From Actinotalea solisilvae (GTDB lineage: Bacteria; Actinomycetota; Actinomycetes; Actinomycetales; Cellulomonadaceae), in assembly GCF_016464425.1 (NCBI RefSeq), contig NZ_JADDKQ010000023.1, forward strand, positions 1-64,000: a DNA stretch of 64,000 nucleotides, read 5' to 3'. The position numbers and the translations under genes are program-made. The notes under the pieces were generated by a model. It did no database searches and was not told where the DNA came from. It saw only the letters and a program-made list of their open reading frames with translations. Each line of letters opens with the position of its first letter. Position 1 is the stretch's first letter. This document shows, piece by piece, positions 17,373 to 25,053 of the stretch.

Positions 17373-18227
17373 TCAGTGCAGGCGGGCCAGCAGGCCGGCG
17401 AGGTCGTCGAGCGGGGCCGGGCGGCCCAGCAGGTACCCCTGCGCGCGGTCGCAGCCCGCGGCGCGTGCGGCTTCGTACTGCGCGGGCGTCTCGATGCCCT
17501 CCGCGACGACGCGCGTGCCGGTCGCGCGCGCGATCTCCACGACCTGACGCACGGCCGCGGCCGAGCCGAAGGCGGCGTCGTCGAGGCCGGCGGTGAGGCC
17601 GCGATCGACCTTGACCTCGCCGACCTGGAGCTGCGCGAGCCGCTCGGGCGACGAGGGCCCGGTGCCGATGTCGCTCACCGAGACCCGGACGCCGCGGCGC
17701 CGCAGCGCGAGCGCGACGTCCCGCGCCGCGTAGATGTGACCGAGCACGTCGCGCAGGCCCATCTCGACGGTGAGGAGCTCGAGGGGCAGGTTCGCGGTCC
17801 GCGCCGCCGTCTCGACCTCCGTGATGAAGCGCGCGTCCGTGAGCTGCGAGGCCGTGACGTTCACGGCGACCTCGACCGCGTAGCCGCGCGCGGCCAGCCA
17901 GGCGCCGTCGCGGCACGCGGTGCGCAGCGCCCAGGAGTCGATCATCCCCATGAGCCCGTTGCTCTGGGCCAGCGGCAGGAACTGCGCCGGCGTGAGGAGG
18001 CCGTGGTCCGGGTGCGCCCAGCGGATGAGCGCCTCCATCGCGGCGACCCGGCCGGTGCCCATGTCGAGCTGCGGCTGGTAGTGCATCCGCAGCTGGCCGC
18101 CGCCGAGCGCCTTCTGGAGCTCCGTCTCGAGCGAGTCGGGGCGGCGCGCGAGGAGGCCGAGGGCGAGGTGCGCGGCGTCGGCCGCGCCGTCGGTGGCGGC
18201 GGTCGGCGCGCCGGTGAGCGTCGTCAT
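17373..18227 (-). CDS. stand-alone EAL-domain protein with altered active-site residues
   Basis: The 284-residue protein is mostly one EAL domain (about residues 35-280). The signature ALIRW stretch keeps EAL (MEALIRWAHP), and NVTASQL, EVKVDRGL and VVAEGIET are intact. Two catalytic motifs deviate: ELTE-type is LLTVEMG (first Glu replaced by Leu) and DDFGTG is SDIGTG (first Asp replaced by Ser). This suggests a c-di-GMP-binding or otherwise weakly active protein rather than a full phosphodiesterase. There is no sensory domain. The ATG at 18227 is preferred (AGAGGA upstream); an in-frame ATG at 18263 would add 12 residues. Confidence 0.87.
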   Translation of the reverse strand: MTTLTGAPTAATDGAADAAHLALGLLARRPDSLETELQKALGGGQLRMHYQPQLDMGTGRVAAMEALIRWAHPDHGLLTPAQFLPLAQSNGLMGMIDSWALRTACRDGAWLAARGYAVEVAVNVTASQLTDARFITEVETAARTANLPLELLTVEMGLRDVLGHIYAARDVALALRRRGVRVSVSDIGTGPSSPERLAQLQVGEVKVDRGLTAGLDDAAFGSAAAVRQVVEIARATGTRVVAEGIETPAQYEAARAAGCDRAQGYLLGRPAPLDDLAGLLARLH

Positions 18228-18418
18228 GCGTGGTGGTCCTCTCGGTAGCCCGGCTGACCGCATCCGCGGTCCCGTGGCTTTGCGTCCCGGCCTCGCGGCC
18301 GGTTTGCCCTGGTCGACGAGTCCCTGACGCGGGGCTCACCGGGCGAGAGCGTCCCGTCGGGCGCGCATGACGCGGTTTGCCGGGCGGCGGGGCCCGATTC
18401 ACCCGTTCGCGCGGAGGA

Positions 18419-18994
18419 TCACCCGCGCGCGACCGCCACGATCGCCCGGACGGCGGGCTCGATGAGCCCGAACGACTCGGCGTAGAGCGCGTCGCCGCGC
18501 CCGTACGGGTCGACGACGTCGTCGTCCCCGGGGGGGACGTGCCCACGGCGCGCGGCGGCCAGCGGGAGGAGGGCGCGCAGGCGCGCGGCGGGCGGACCGG
18601 CGGGCAGGTCCGCCGGGTCCACCGCGGCGGCCAGGCGGGCGAGCTCGAGCAGCGTGAACGTGCGGCGCACCGCCGCCGGCGCGAGGTCGACCACGGCGGC
18701 CCGGTGGGCGCGGGTCAGGGGCAGGACCAGGTCCGCCTCCCGCACGAGCTGCTCGGTGAGCTGGCGCGCGACGAACCCCTCGGAGCTGACCCCCGCCGCG
18801 GTGAGCAGGGGGACCATGGGCGGCGAGACGGGGTGCCCGACCATCGCGCGCGTCCCCGCGCTCGTCACCGTGACGGTGCTGCCGAGGCCTGCCGCGAGCA
18901 GGCGCTCGACCGCGGGGGACCGGCAGATGTTGCCCGTGCACACGGTGAGGACGGAGAAGGTGGCGCTCGACGGCGCGTGCGGGTCGGTCGTCAC
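18419..18994 (-). CDS. low-molecular-weight protein-tyrosine phosphatase
   Basis: The 191-residue protein carries the LMW-PTP P-loop VCTGNICRSP (Cys-x5-Arg) near residue 20 and a C-terminal acid-loop candidate, DDDVVDPYG. It is slightly longer than the usual 150-160 residues because of an Ala/Pro/Arg-rich stretch. In exopolysaccharide systems, such phosphatases dephosphorylate the BY-kinase; the kinase here lies 4 kb to the right. It is divergent from the DUF4012 gene. The GTG at 18994 is taken as the start because no in-frame ATG precedes the conserved region. Confidence 0.88.
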   Translation of the reverse strand: MTTDPHAPSSATFSVLTVCTGNICRSPAVERLLAAGLGSTVTVTSAGTRAMVGHPVSPPMVPLLTAAGVSSEGFVARQLTEQLVREADLVLPLTRAHRAAVVDLAPAAVRRTFTLLELARLAAAVDPADLPAGPPAARLRALLPLAAARRGHVPPGDDDVVDPYGRGDALYAESFGLIEPAVRAIVAVARG

Positions 18995-19072
18995 GGCACC
19001 AGTCTCGCGCGTCCTCGGGGGTGCTCCCGCCGCGGGTAGGCTCGCCCGGCACGGACGGCGGGAGGGGGAGCG

Positions 19073-20947
19073 GTGACCGACGACGCCCCGCGGACCCGCC
19101 GCAGCGTCCGCGACGACCCGCCCGTGCGGCACGCGACCGGCGCATCCGTGCGTGCGCGCCGGCGGCCGTCGACCCGCCGCACCGTGACCACGGCCCTGGT
19201 CGTGGCCGTGCCGGTGCTTCTCGTGGCCTGGGCCGCGTGGCTCGGGCTCGACGCGCTGCGCGCGCGCTCCGAGCTCCAGTCGGCGGCCGCCCTGGTGACG
19301 ACGCTCCAGCAGCAGGTGCTCGACGGCGACCGCGCCGCCGCCGGGGCCACCCTGGCCGACCTCCAGGACCACGCGTCGCGCGCGCACGACGCCGCTCACG
19401 GCCCGCACTGGAGCGCGGCCCGCGTGCTGCCCTGGGTGGGCCCCAACGTGGCCGCCGTCCAGGTCGTGAGCGAGGTCGTCGACGGCCTCGCGGTCCGCGC
19501 GCTCCCGGGCCTCATGGACGCGACCGCGCTCGTCGACCCCGCGGGCATGGCCCCCGTCGACGGGCGCGTGCCCATCGGGCCGCTCGAGGAGGCGGCGCCC
19601 GTCGTCGTCGCCGCGGACGCCGAGGTGCGGGCGGCCCGGGACCGGGTCGAGGGCCTCGACGTCGCGGGGCTCTGGGCCCCGCTCCGGGGGCCGGTGGAGG
19701 ACCTGGCGGCGCAGGTCCGGGGCGTCGCGAGCACGACGTCGACAGCCGCGAAGGCCGTCCAGCTGCTGCCGCCGATGCTCGGCGCCGACGGTCCGCGGCA
19801 CTACGTCCTGCTCGTCCAGAACACCGCCGAGCCGCGCGCGACGGGTGGCATCCCCGGCGCCGTCATCCTGCTCGAGGCGGACGGCGGGGCGGTCCGCGTC
19901 GTGGACCAGCGCTCGGGCCCGCCGCTCGTCGACCTCCCGGCCCCCGTCCTGCCGCTGACGCCCGCCGAGACCGCGCTGTTCGGCGCGGACCTGGCCGCGG
20001 ACATGCGCGACGTGACGTTCACCCCGGACTTCCCGCGTACGGCCGAGATCGCGCGCGCCCTGTGGCAGCAGGAGGTCGGCGGACCGGTCGACGGCGTGCT
20101 GTCGGTGGACCCGGGCACCCTCGCGCTGCTCCTCGGCGCGACCGGCCCGGTGCCGCTCCCGCCCGGGCCGGTCGCCGACGCCGTCGGTGGCGTGCTGACG
20201 GCGGACAACGCCGAGGACGTGCTGCTCAACACCGTCTACCGGGTGCTGCCCGTGGCTGACCAGGACCCGTTCTTCGCGTCGACGGCGGCGGGCGTGTTCG
20301 CGGCGCTCGCCGGCGGCCAGGGGGACGCGGCCGCGGCGGTCGAGGCGCTGGCGGAGGCGGCGCGCCGCGGGAGCCTGATGGTGTGGTCCGCCCTTCCCGA
20401 CGAGCAGGCGCTGCTGGCGGGGACCGTGCTCAGCGGCGAGCTGACGGGTGAGTCCGGCGATTCACCCGTCGTGGGCGTGTTCCTCAACCAGGGGAATGCG
20501 GACAAGATGGGCTATTACCTCGGATTCGACATCGAGGTCGTCCCGGGCGATTGTCTGGCCGACGGAGCGCGCCGGCTCGAGGTCGTGGTCATTCTTCGCA
20601 ATGACGTGCCCGGAGATCCCGCACAGTTGCCGGCGTATATCACGGGCACCGACCCCGAGCTGCCCGTCGGTCACATGCAGACGAACGTCCTGGTGTACGC
20701 GCCGGAAGGTGGGCTGGTCGACGAGGTTGTGGCCTCGGCGGGCGAGCCCGGCGTGACGTCGCAGGTCCACGACGGTCTGGCCGTCGTCGGGCGCACCGTC
20801 CGCCTGGCTCCGGGCGAGTCCCAGGTGATCACATACACGTTGGCGACAGGCCCCGATCAGGACGGAATTCCTATGATTCGGACGACCCCTGCGCCCAACC
20901 GGGTGACTTCCGTGCAGCAGTTCGATTCCGCTCACAAGTGTCGCTAG
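19073..20947 (+). CDS. DUF4012 domain membrane protein
   Basis: The 624-residue protein has a basic cytoplasmic N-terminus, one TM helix (about residues 38-60, VTTALVVAVPVLLVAWAAWL) and a large extracytoplasmic DUF4012 region (NTAEPRATGGIPGAVILL, then GPVPLPPGPVADAV). DUF4012 proteins occur in actinobacterial surface-polysaccharide loci; their reaction is unknown. From about 20455 to the stop, the DNA is clearly less GC-biased (AAT, TAT, ATT, GAT codons), unlike the first three quarters. The GTG start follows GGGGGAGCG. Confidence 0.88.
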   Translation: MTDDAPRTRRSVRDDPPVRHATGASVRARRRPSTRRTVTTALVVAVPVLLVAWAAWLGLDALRARSELQSAAALVTTLQQQVLDGDRAAAGATLADLQDHASRAHDAAHGPHWSAARVLPWVGPNVAAVQVVSEVVDGLAVRALPGLMDATALVDPAGMAPVDGRVPIGPLEEAAPVVVAADAEVRAARDRVEGLDVAGLWAPLRGPVEDLAAQVRGVASTTSTAAKAVQLLPPMLGADGPRHYVLLVQNTAEPRATGGIPGAVILLEADGGAVRVVDQRSGPPLVDLPAPVLPLTPAETALFGADLAADMRDVTFTPDFPRTAEIARALWQQEVGGPVDGVLSVDPGTLALLLGATGPVPLPPGPVADAVGGVLTADNAEDVLLNTVYRVLPVADQDPFFASTAAGVFAALAGGQGDAAAAVEALAEAARRGSLMVWSALPDEQALLAGTVLSGELTGESGDSPVVGVFLNQGNADKMGYYLGFDIEVVPGDCLADGARRLEVVVILRNDVPGDPAQLPAYITGTDPELPVGHMQTNVLVYAPEGGLVDEVVASAGEPGVTSQVHDGLAVVGRTVRLAPGESQVITYTLATGPDQDGIPMIRTTPAPNRVTSVQQFDSAHKCR

Positions 20948-20960
20948 GGTGCCGATGGAC

Positions 20961-20984
20961 CGGGAGCAGATGTCCGTCTGCCCG
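20961..20984 (+). terminator. hairpin after DUF4012 gene
   Basis: The stem CGGG-(A)-GCAGA / TCTGC-CCG with a 6-base loop is followed by AAATAG. It lies 14 bases beyond the DUF4012 stop and before the next gene; it could be a terminator or attenuator. Confidence 0.5.
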
Positions 20985-21016
20985 AAATAGTTGACCGCTC
21001 TGAGCAGGGGAATTCC

Positions 21017-21541
21017 ATGAACCGCCGCCGCATCGCCCTCTCCACTCTCGCCGCTGCTGCGCTCGTCGCGGTTCCCTCGGCCGCCCTGGCCTACGACGCT
21101 CCGGGCTACTCGACGACGACGACCGACCCGACGCCGTCCGTCGGCGAGTCCATCACCGTGACGACGACCGGCACGACGGCCGGCCAGGCCTACACGCTGA
21201 CGATCACGTCGAACCCCACGTCGGTCAGCAACGACGCCATCCAGATCGCCGGGACGAAGTCGGTGACGAAGACGGCCTCGGGCTCGTCGGTCTCCTACAC
21301 CGTCACGCTCAGCGCCGCCGGCACCTACACGGGTGTCACCACGGACGCGGCCGGCCGCATCGTCGGCGACGAGGTGCTCACGGTGGCGGCGCCGGGTGCG
21401 GCGGCGGCGGCAGGCACCGGCGTCCTGAGCTCGACCGGCTTCGACGGCATGGAGCTCGCCGTGGGCGCGGGCGCGCTGGTCCTCGCCGGCGCCGGCGCCG
21501 TCGTCGTCGCGCGTCGTCGCCAGGCTGCCCAGGCGCGCTGA
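21017..21541 (+). CDS. secreted surface protein with sortase-like LSSTG anchor signal
   Basis: The 174-residue product has a Sec signal peptide (MNRRRIALSTLAAAALVAVP, cleavage near ALA-YD), a single Thr-rich beta domain (about residues 30-130; Ig-like or cell-adhesion-like by composition) and a C-terminal LSSTG (137-141), a hydrophobic helix (ELAVGAGALVLAGAGAVVVA) and RRRQ, the layout of LPxTG wall-anchored proteins with a degenerate motif. No sortase gene lies in the window. A purine-rich GAGCAGGGGAA precedes the ATG. Placement in the exopolysaccharide locus suggests a role at the cell surface. Confidence 0.8.
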   Translation: MNRRRIALSTLAAAALVAVPSAALAYDAPGYSTTTTDPTPSVGESITVTTTGTTAGQAYTLTITSNPTSVSNDAIQIAGTKSVTKTASGSSVSYTVTLSAAGTYTGVTTDAAGRIVGDEVLTVAAPGAAAAAGTGVLSSTGFDGMELAVGAGALVLAGAGAVVVARRRQAAQAR

Positions 21542-21576
21542 CTCGACCTGACTCGCCGGCCACCGCGCCGGACGCC

Positions 21577-21715
21577 CGGGGGGGGGGGGCCCCCCCGGGG
21601 ACCCGCCCCCCCCGGGGGGGGGCCCGGGGGGGGGGGGGCCCCCTCGCCGGGCCGCGCCGGCCCCCGCGCGGGCCGGGGGGCGGCGGGCCCCCGCCGGGGC
21701 CCCGGCCTCCCGGCG
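21577..21715. repeat. extreme poly-G/poly-C tract between convergent genes
   Basis: Successive homopolymers (12 G at 21578-21589, 7 C, 8 C, 9 G at 21614-21622, 13 G at 21626-21638, 5 C) are followed by GC-only DNA up to about 21715. G runs face C runs, so the tract can fold into a very strong hairpin or G-quadruplexes. It sits between the 3' ends of convergent genes, where a bidirectional terminator is expected. Run lengths may be unreliable because homopolymers are error-prone in sequencing. Confidence 0.8.
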
Positions 21716-21737
21716 TGTCCGGGCAGGGCGCGGTGCG

Positions 21738-22748
21738 TCAGCCGGCGTCGTGCCCGTGGGTCGCGCCGTCGTCCTGCGCGGCGCCGGGCAGCAGCTCGTC
21801 GGGGAGCTCGGCGACGGGGACCACGACGAGGTCGCGGATCTTCCAGTCGAGCTCGAGCGCACCCGCGCGCGCGTCCGCGAGCTGCTCGAGCGATGGCGTC
21901 GTGCCCGCGTGCGGCACGACGAAGGACTCGACGTGGAAGACGTGCCCCTCGTCGCGCACGCGTGACCGCGCGACGTCCACCCAGGCGAGGGACGTGAGGT
22001 GCGCGTCCAGCTCGCGGACGAGCGGGTGCGGCTCGCCGCCGTCGACGGTCTCGGCCCGCGAGTCCATGAGCGCGGACACGGCGACGCGCAGGTTGCCGAC
22101 ACCGTCGCGCAGGACGCTGCCCGAGATGAACAGCGCCGCTGCCGAGTCCGCCCACCACAGGCCCATCCCGATGCCCAGGACGCCGACGATGCCGCCGACC
22201 GCCGTCATCCAGTCGGCCTTGTTCATCTTCGCGTCGGCCCACAGGACGCGGTCGTGCAGCGAGCGCGCGAGCGGCAGCTTCGCGCGGCCGAGCAGGACGG
22301 GCGGCACGGCCGTGTACGCCATGACGACGATCATCGGCCAGCCGGACCACACGGGCTGCCCCGCGACCACCATCAGCCCGACCGGCGGGTGCTCCTGGGC
22401 GAGGAGGCCCGACGCGGAGTCCCACACCATGAAGGCGCCCATCGTCACGAGCGCGGTCGCCGCGACGAGGTGCCCGACGCCGATCGAGCGGTGGTAGCCG
22501 TACGGGTGGCGCTCGGTGGGCGCCCGGCGCGTGAGGTGGACCGCGACGAGGAACGAGACGGGCGGGATGAACGAGAGCAGGTCCTCGAGCCACGCGGCCT
22601 TCATGGCCTGGGAGCTGCCCATGACGAGGTACACGAGCGTGACGGCGGTGACGAGGAACGCGATGGTGAGCCACGCGAGCCGGATCGCCCGGCGCAGGTC
22701 GCGCTCCTGCTCGGCGGGCAGCTCGGTACGGCCGAAGCGCGTGCTCAC
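21738..22748 (-). CDS. cation diffusion facilitator family transporter
   Basis: The 336-residue protein has six TM helices and a C-terminal cytoplasmic domain, with a His-containing tail (GATHGHDAG). CDF signatures are HPYGYHRSIGVGHLV and the TM5 segment DAKMNKADWMTAVGG. The usual metal site (Asp/His in TM2 and TM5) is changed: TM2 reads WLEDLLSFIPP and TM5 has NKADW, where family members often have HxxxD, so the transported metal is uncertain. The stop is close to the poly-G/C tract. The ATG overlaps the stop of the upstream lipoprotein gene by 4 bases. Confidence 0.87.
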   Translation of the reverse strand: MSTRFGRTELPAEQERDLRRAIRLAWLTIAFLVTAVTLVYLVMGSSQAMKAAWLEDLLSFIPPVSFLVAVHLTRRAPTERHPYGYHRSIGVGHLVAATALVTMGAFMVWDSASGLLAQEHPPVGLMVVAGQPVWSGWPMIVVMAYTAVPPVLLGRAKLPLARSLHDRVLWADAKMNKADWMTAVGGIVGVLGIGMGLWWADSAAALFISGSVLRDGVGNLRVAVSALMDSRAETVDGGEPHPLVRELDAHLTSLAWVDVARSRVRDEGHVFHVESFVVPHAGTTPSLEQLADARAGALELDWKIRDLVVVPVAELPDELLPGAAQDDGATHGHDAG

Positions 22749-23227
22749 GGCGACACCTCCTGACCCAGGAGGAAGCGCTCGAGCTCGACGAGGAACGCGT
22801 TCTCACCCGTCTGCACGGCCATGACGTGCAGCTCGGTGGCGCCCTCGGGCCCCGTCGCCTCGGCGTACGGGTAGGTCAGCGTCGCGTGCGCCGCCCAGGG
22901 CGAGGTCGTGGTCAGTCCGCCGACGACGAGGTCGAGCTCGTCGCGGTGGAGCTGGTCGACGAGGTCGGCCTCACCGCCCCGCGTCCACTCGACCTCGGCG
23001 CCGAGCGAGGCCGCAAAGTCCCGCACGAGCTGCGGCTCGATGCCCGCGGGGCCCGAGCCGCCCGGGTCCGGCGCCTCCTCGGTCCAGGGCGGGTCGGTCG
23101 AGACCCCCACCCGGAGCACGCCGCCACGCACGTCCTCCAGCGTGTCCTCGGGGTCCGTCGGGATGGTGACGCCGCAGCCCGCGAGGAGGGTGAGGATGCC
23201 GAGCCCGGCGACCACGCGAGCGATCAT
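22745..23227 (-). CDS. small periplasmic-binding-type lipoprotein (SBP_bac_3-like, short)
   Basis: The 160-residue product has a lipoprotein signal (VAGLGILTLLAGCGVTIP) and the start of a family-3 solute-binding fold (GVLRVGVSTDPPWTEE, then DELDLVVGGLTT). Family-3 binding domains usually need about 220 residues, so this one seems shortened in the second lobe. It overlaps the CDF gene by 4 bases and no ABC permease or ATPase is nearby. It may deliver or sense a ligand for the CDF transporter; this is inference. An alternative GTG start lies six codons upstream. Confidence 0.7.
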   Translation of the reverse strand: MIARVVAGLGILTLLAGCGVTIPTDPEDTLEDVRGGVLRVGVSTDPPWTEEAPDPGGSGPAGIEPQLVRDFAASLGAEVEWTRGGEADLVDQLHRDELDLVVGGLTTTSPWAAHATLTYPYAEATGPEGATELHVMAVQTGENAFLVELERFLLGQEVSP

Positions 23228-23276
23228 GGCCCCATCCAACGCCACCTGGCGCGGTCCGCACCTCGGGGCGGTGGGT

Positions 23277-24851
23277 TCAGTGCGGGGCGTCCTGGCCCAA
23301 CGGCGCGCCCGGCCACCGGTGCGACCCGGTCGTCGTCGGCGGCTCGCCGAAGAAGTCGGCCACCTCCCCGGTGCGGGCGCGGTCGGGCTCGCGGAAGGGC
23401 GGGTTGCTCGTCGTGCGCGCGCGGAGCGGGGCCGCCTGCACCTCCTGGGCCTTCTCCGCCGTGCGCGCTGACATCCGGCGGCTCGTGCGTCCCTCGGGCG
23501 CCGGGGCCAGCGGCGCGTAGTCGTAGTAGGCGTAGCTGCCCGCGCTCTTGGCGGGCACGCGGTTGAGCACCAGTCCGAGGACCCGCGCCCCGACGGTCTC
23601 GAGTGCGCCGAGCGACTGCGCGAGCTCGTTCTGGTGGATCGAGTGCGCTCCGACGACGACGATCGCGCCGCCCGTGAGCCGGGCGAGGATGGCGGCGTCC
23701 GTCACGGGCAGCAGGGGCGGTGTGTCGATGATGACCACGTCGTAGGCCCGGCTCACCATCGCGAGCAGGTCCGCCATGGTGCGCGACCCGAGCAGCTCGC
23801 TCGGGTTGGGCGGGATCTGGCCGGACGGGAGCACGTGGAGCTGGCCGTTGCCCCACGGCTGGACGACGTCCTCGAGCGACGCGCGGCCGATGAGGACCGT
23901 GGTGAGGCCCGCGGTGCCCTCGAGGTCCATGTAGCGCGCGACCGCGGGCCGGCGGAGGTCGGCGTCGACGAGCAGCACCTTGGAGCCGGCGTCCGCGAGG
24001 GTGATCGCGAGGTTGATGGCGGTCGTGGACTTGCCCTCGCCGGGGAGTGAGGAGGTGACCACCATCGTCTGCAGGTCGTCCGTGACGTCGAGGAACTGCA
24101 GGTTGGTGCGCAGCCGCCGGAACGACTCCGAGCGCTGGCTGTGGGGGTTGGCCGCCACGAGGAGCGGGTCCTTCACCGCCTCGTCGTCGTGCACGATTGT
24201 CGCGACGACGGAGGTCTCGCTGACCTTGCGCACGTCTGCCTCGCTGCGGACGCGGGTGTCGAGGATCTCCCGGAGCAGGGCGATGCCGAAGCCCATGCCC
24301 AGACCGACGAGAAGGCCGAGCGCGAGGTTGAGCTTGGTGTTGGGGGAGGCCGGCTCGGTCGGCGCCGAGGCCGCCCGGACGGAGCTGATCTGCACCGGGG
24401 AAGGCCCGTCCTCGGGCTTCTCCAGGTCGGTCACCTCGCTGGCGAGGCTCTCCGACGTCGCGTTGGCGATGTCCGAGGCGGTCTGCGGGTCCTCGTGCGT
24501 CGCGGTGATGTTGATCAGCACCGTGTCGAGGGGGTTGTCCGCCGTGATCGTCCGGGCGAGCTCGTCCGGAGTCGTGCTGAGGTCGAGGTCCTCGACGACG
24601 GGGATCAGCACGCGCGGGCTCGTGGCGAGGTCGGTGTACGACTTCACCTGGCGCTGCGTGAAGCTGCTGCCCTGCGCGAGGTCCGACGTCGTGCCACCGG
24701 TCCGCACAGAGACGAACACCTGGGCACGCGCCTCGTAGAGGGGCGTCGTCACGAGGGTGACGGCCACGGCGCCCGCGACTGCCAGCACGGTGAGAAGCAG
24801 GATGGAGAGCCACCGCTTCCGCAGGACTGTCACGTAGTCCTGAAGTTCCAT
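23277..24851 (-). CDS. polysaccharide co-polymerase / BY-kinase (Wzc/CapAB-like)
   Basis: The 524-residue protein fuses a Wzz-type chain-length domain with two TM helices (near residues 15-40, and about 170-190 at LNLALGLLVGLGMGFGIALL) to a BY-kinase. The kinase shows Walker A (PGEGKSTTA, near 270), Walker A' (VLLVDADLRRP), Walker B (VVIIDTPPLLP) and a tyrosine cluster (YAYYDY) in the tail. It controls chain length and Wzy activity in exopolysaccharide synthesis, probably opposed by the phosphatase at 18419. The start at 24851 (MELQDYVTVLRKRW) is preferred because GGGGAG precedes it; an in-frame ATG at 24899 lacks such a site. Confidence 0.92.
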   Translation of the reverse strand: MELQDYVTVLRKRWLSILLLTVLAVAGAVAVTLVTTPLYEARAQVFVSVRTGGTTSDLAQGSSFTQRQVKSYTDLATSPRVLIPVVEDLDLSTTPDELARTITADNPLDTVLINITATHEDPQTASDIANATSESLASEVTDLEKPEDGPSPVQISSVRAASAPTEPASPNTKLNLALGLLVGLGMGFGIALLREILDTRVRSEADVRKVSETSVVATIVHDDEAVKDPLLVAANPHSQRSESFRRLRTNLQFLDVTDDLQTMVVTSSLPGEGKSTTAINLAITLADAGSKVLLVDADLRRPAVARYMDLEGTAGLTTVLIGRASLEDVVQPWGNGQLHVLPSGQIPPNPSELLGSRTMADLLAMVSRAYDVVIIDTPPLLPVTDAAILARLTGGAIVVVGAHSIHQNELAQSLGALETVGARVLGLVLNRVPAKSAGSYAYYDYAPLAPAPEGRTSRRMSARTAEKAQEVQAAPLRARTTSNPPFREPDRARTGEVADFFGEPPTTTGSHRWPGAPLGQDAPH

Positions 24852-25053
24852 CACGAGCTCCCCTGTCGATTCCACATCCCGCTGGACATCGGCAGACATC
24901 GTCGCACGGTGAGCGGTTCACCTCACCCGACCCGAGGTCGGGCACAACCCTCAAGGATGACCGGGGCCGACCGATGTCCCAGTCGGCACGCATTTCGGCA
25001 TGCCTACGATGTCGCGTTCGCGGTCCGTAAACGGTTTTCCTGGAGGTGTCAGC

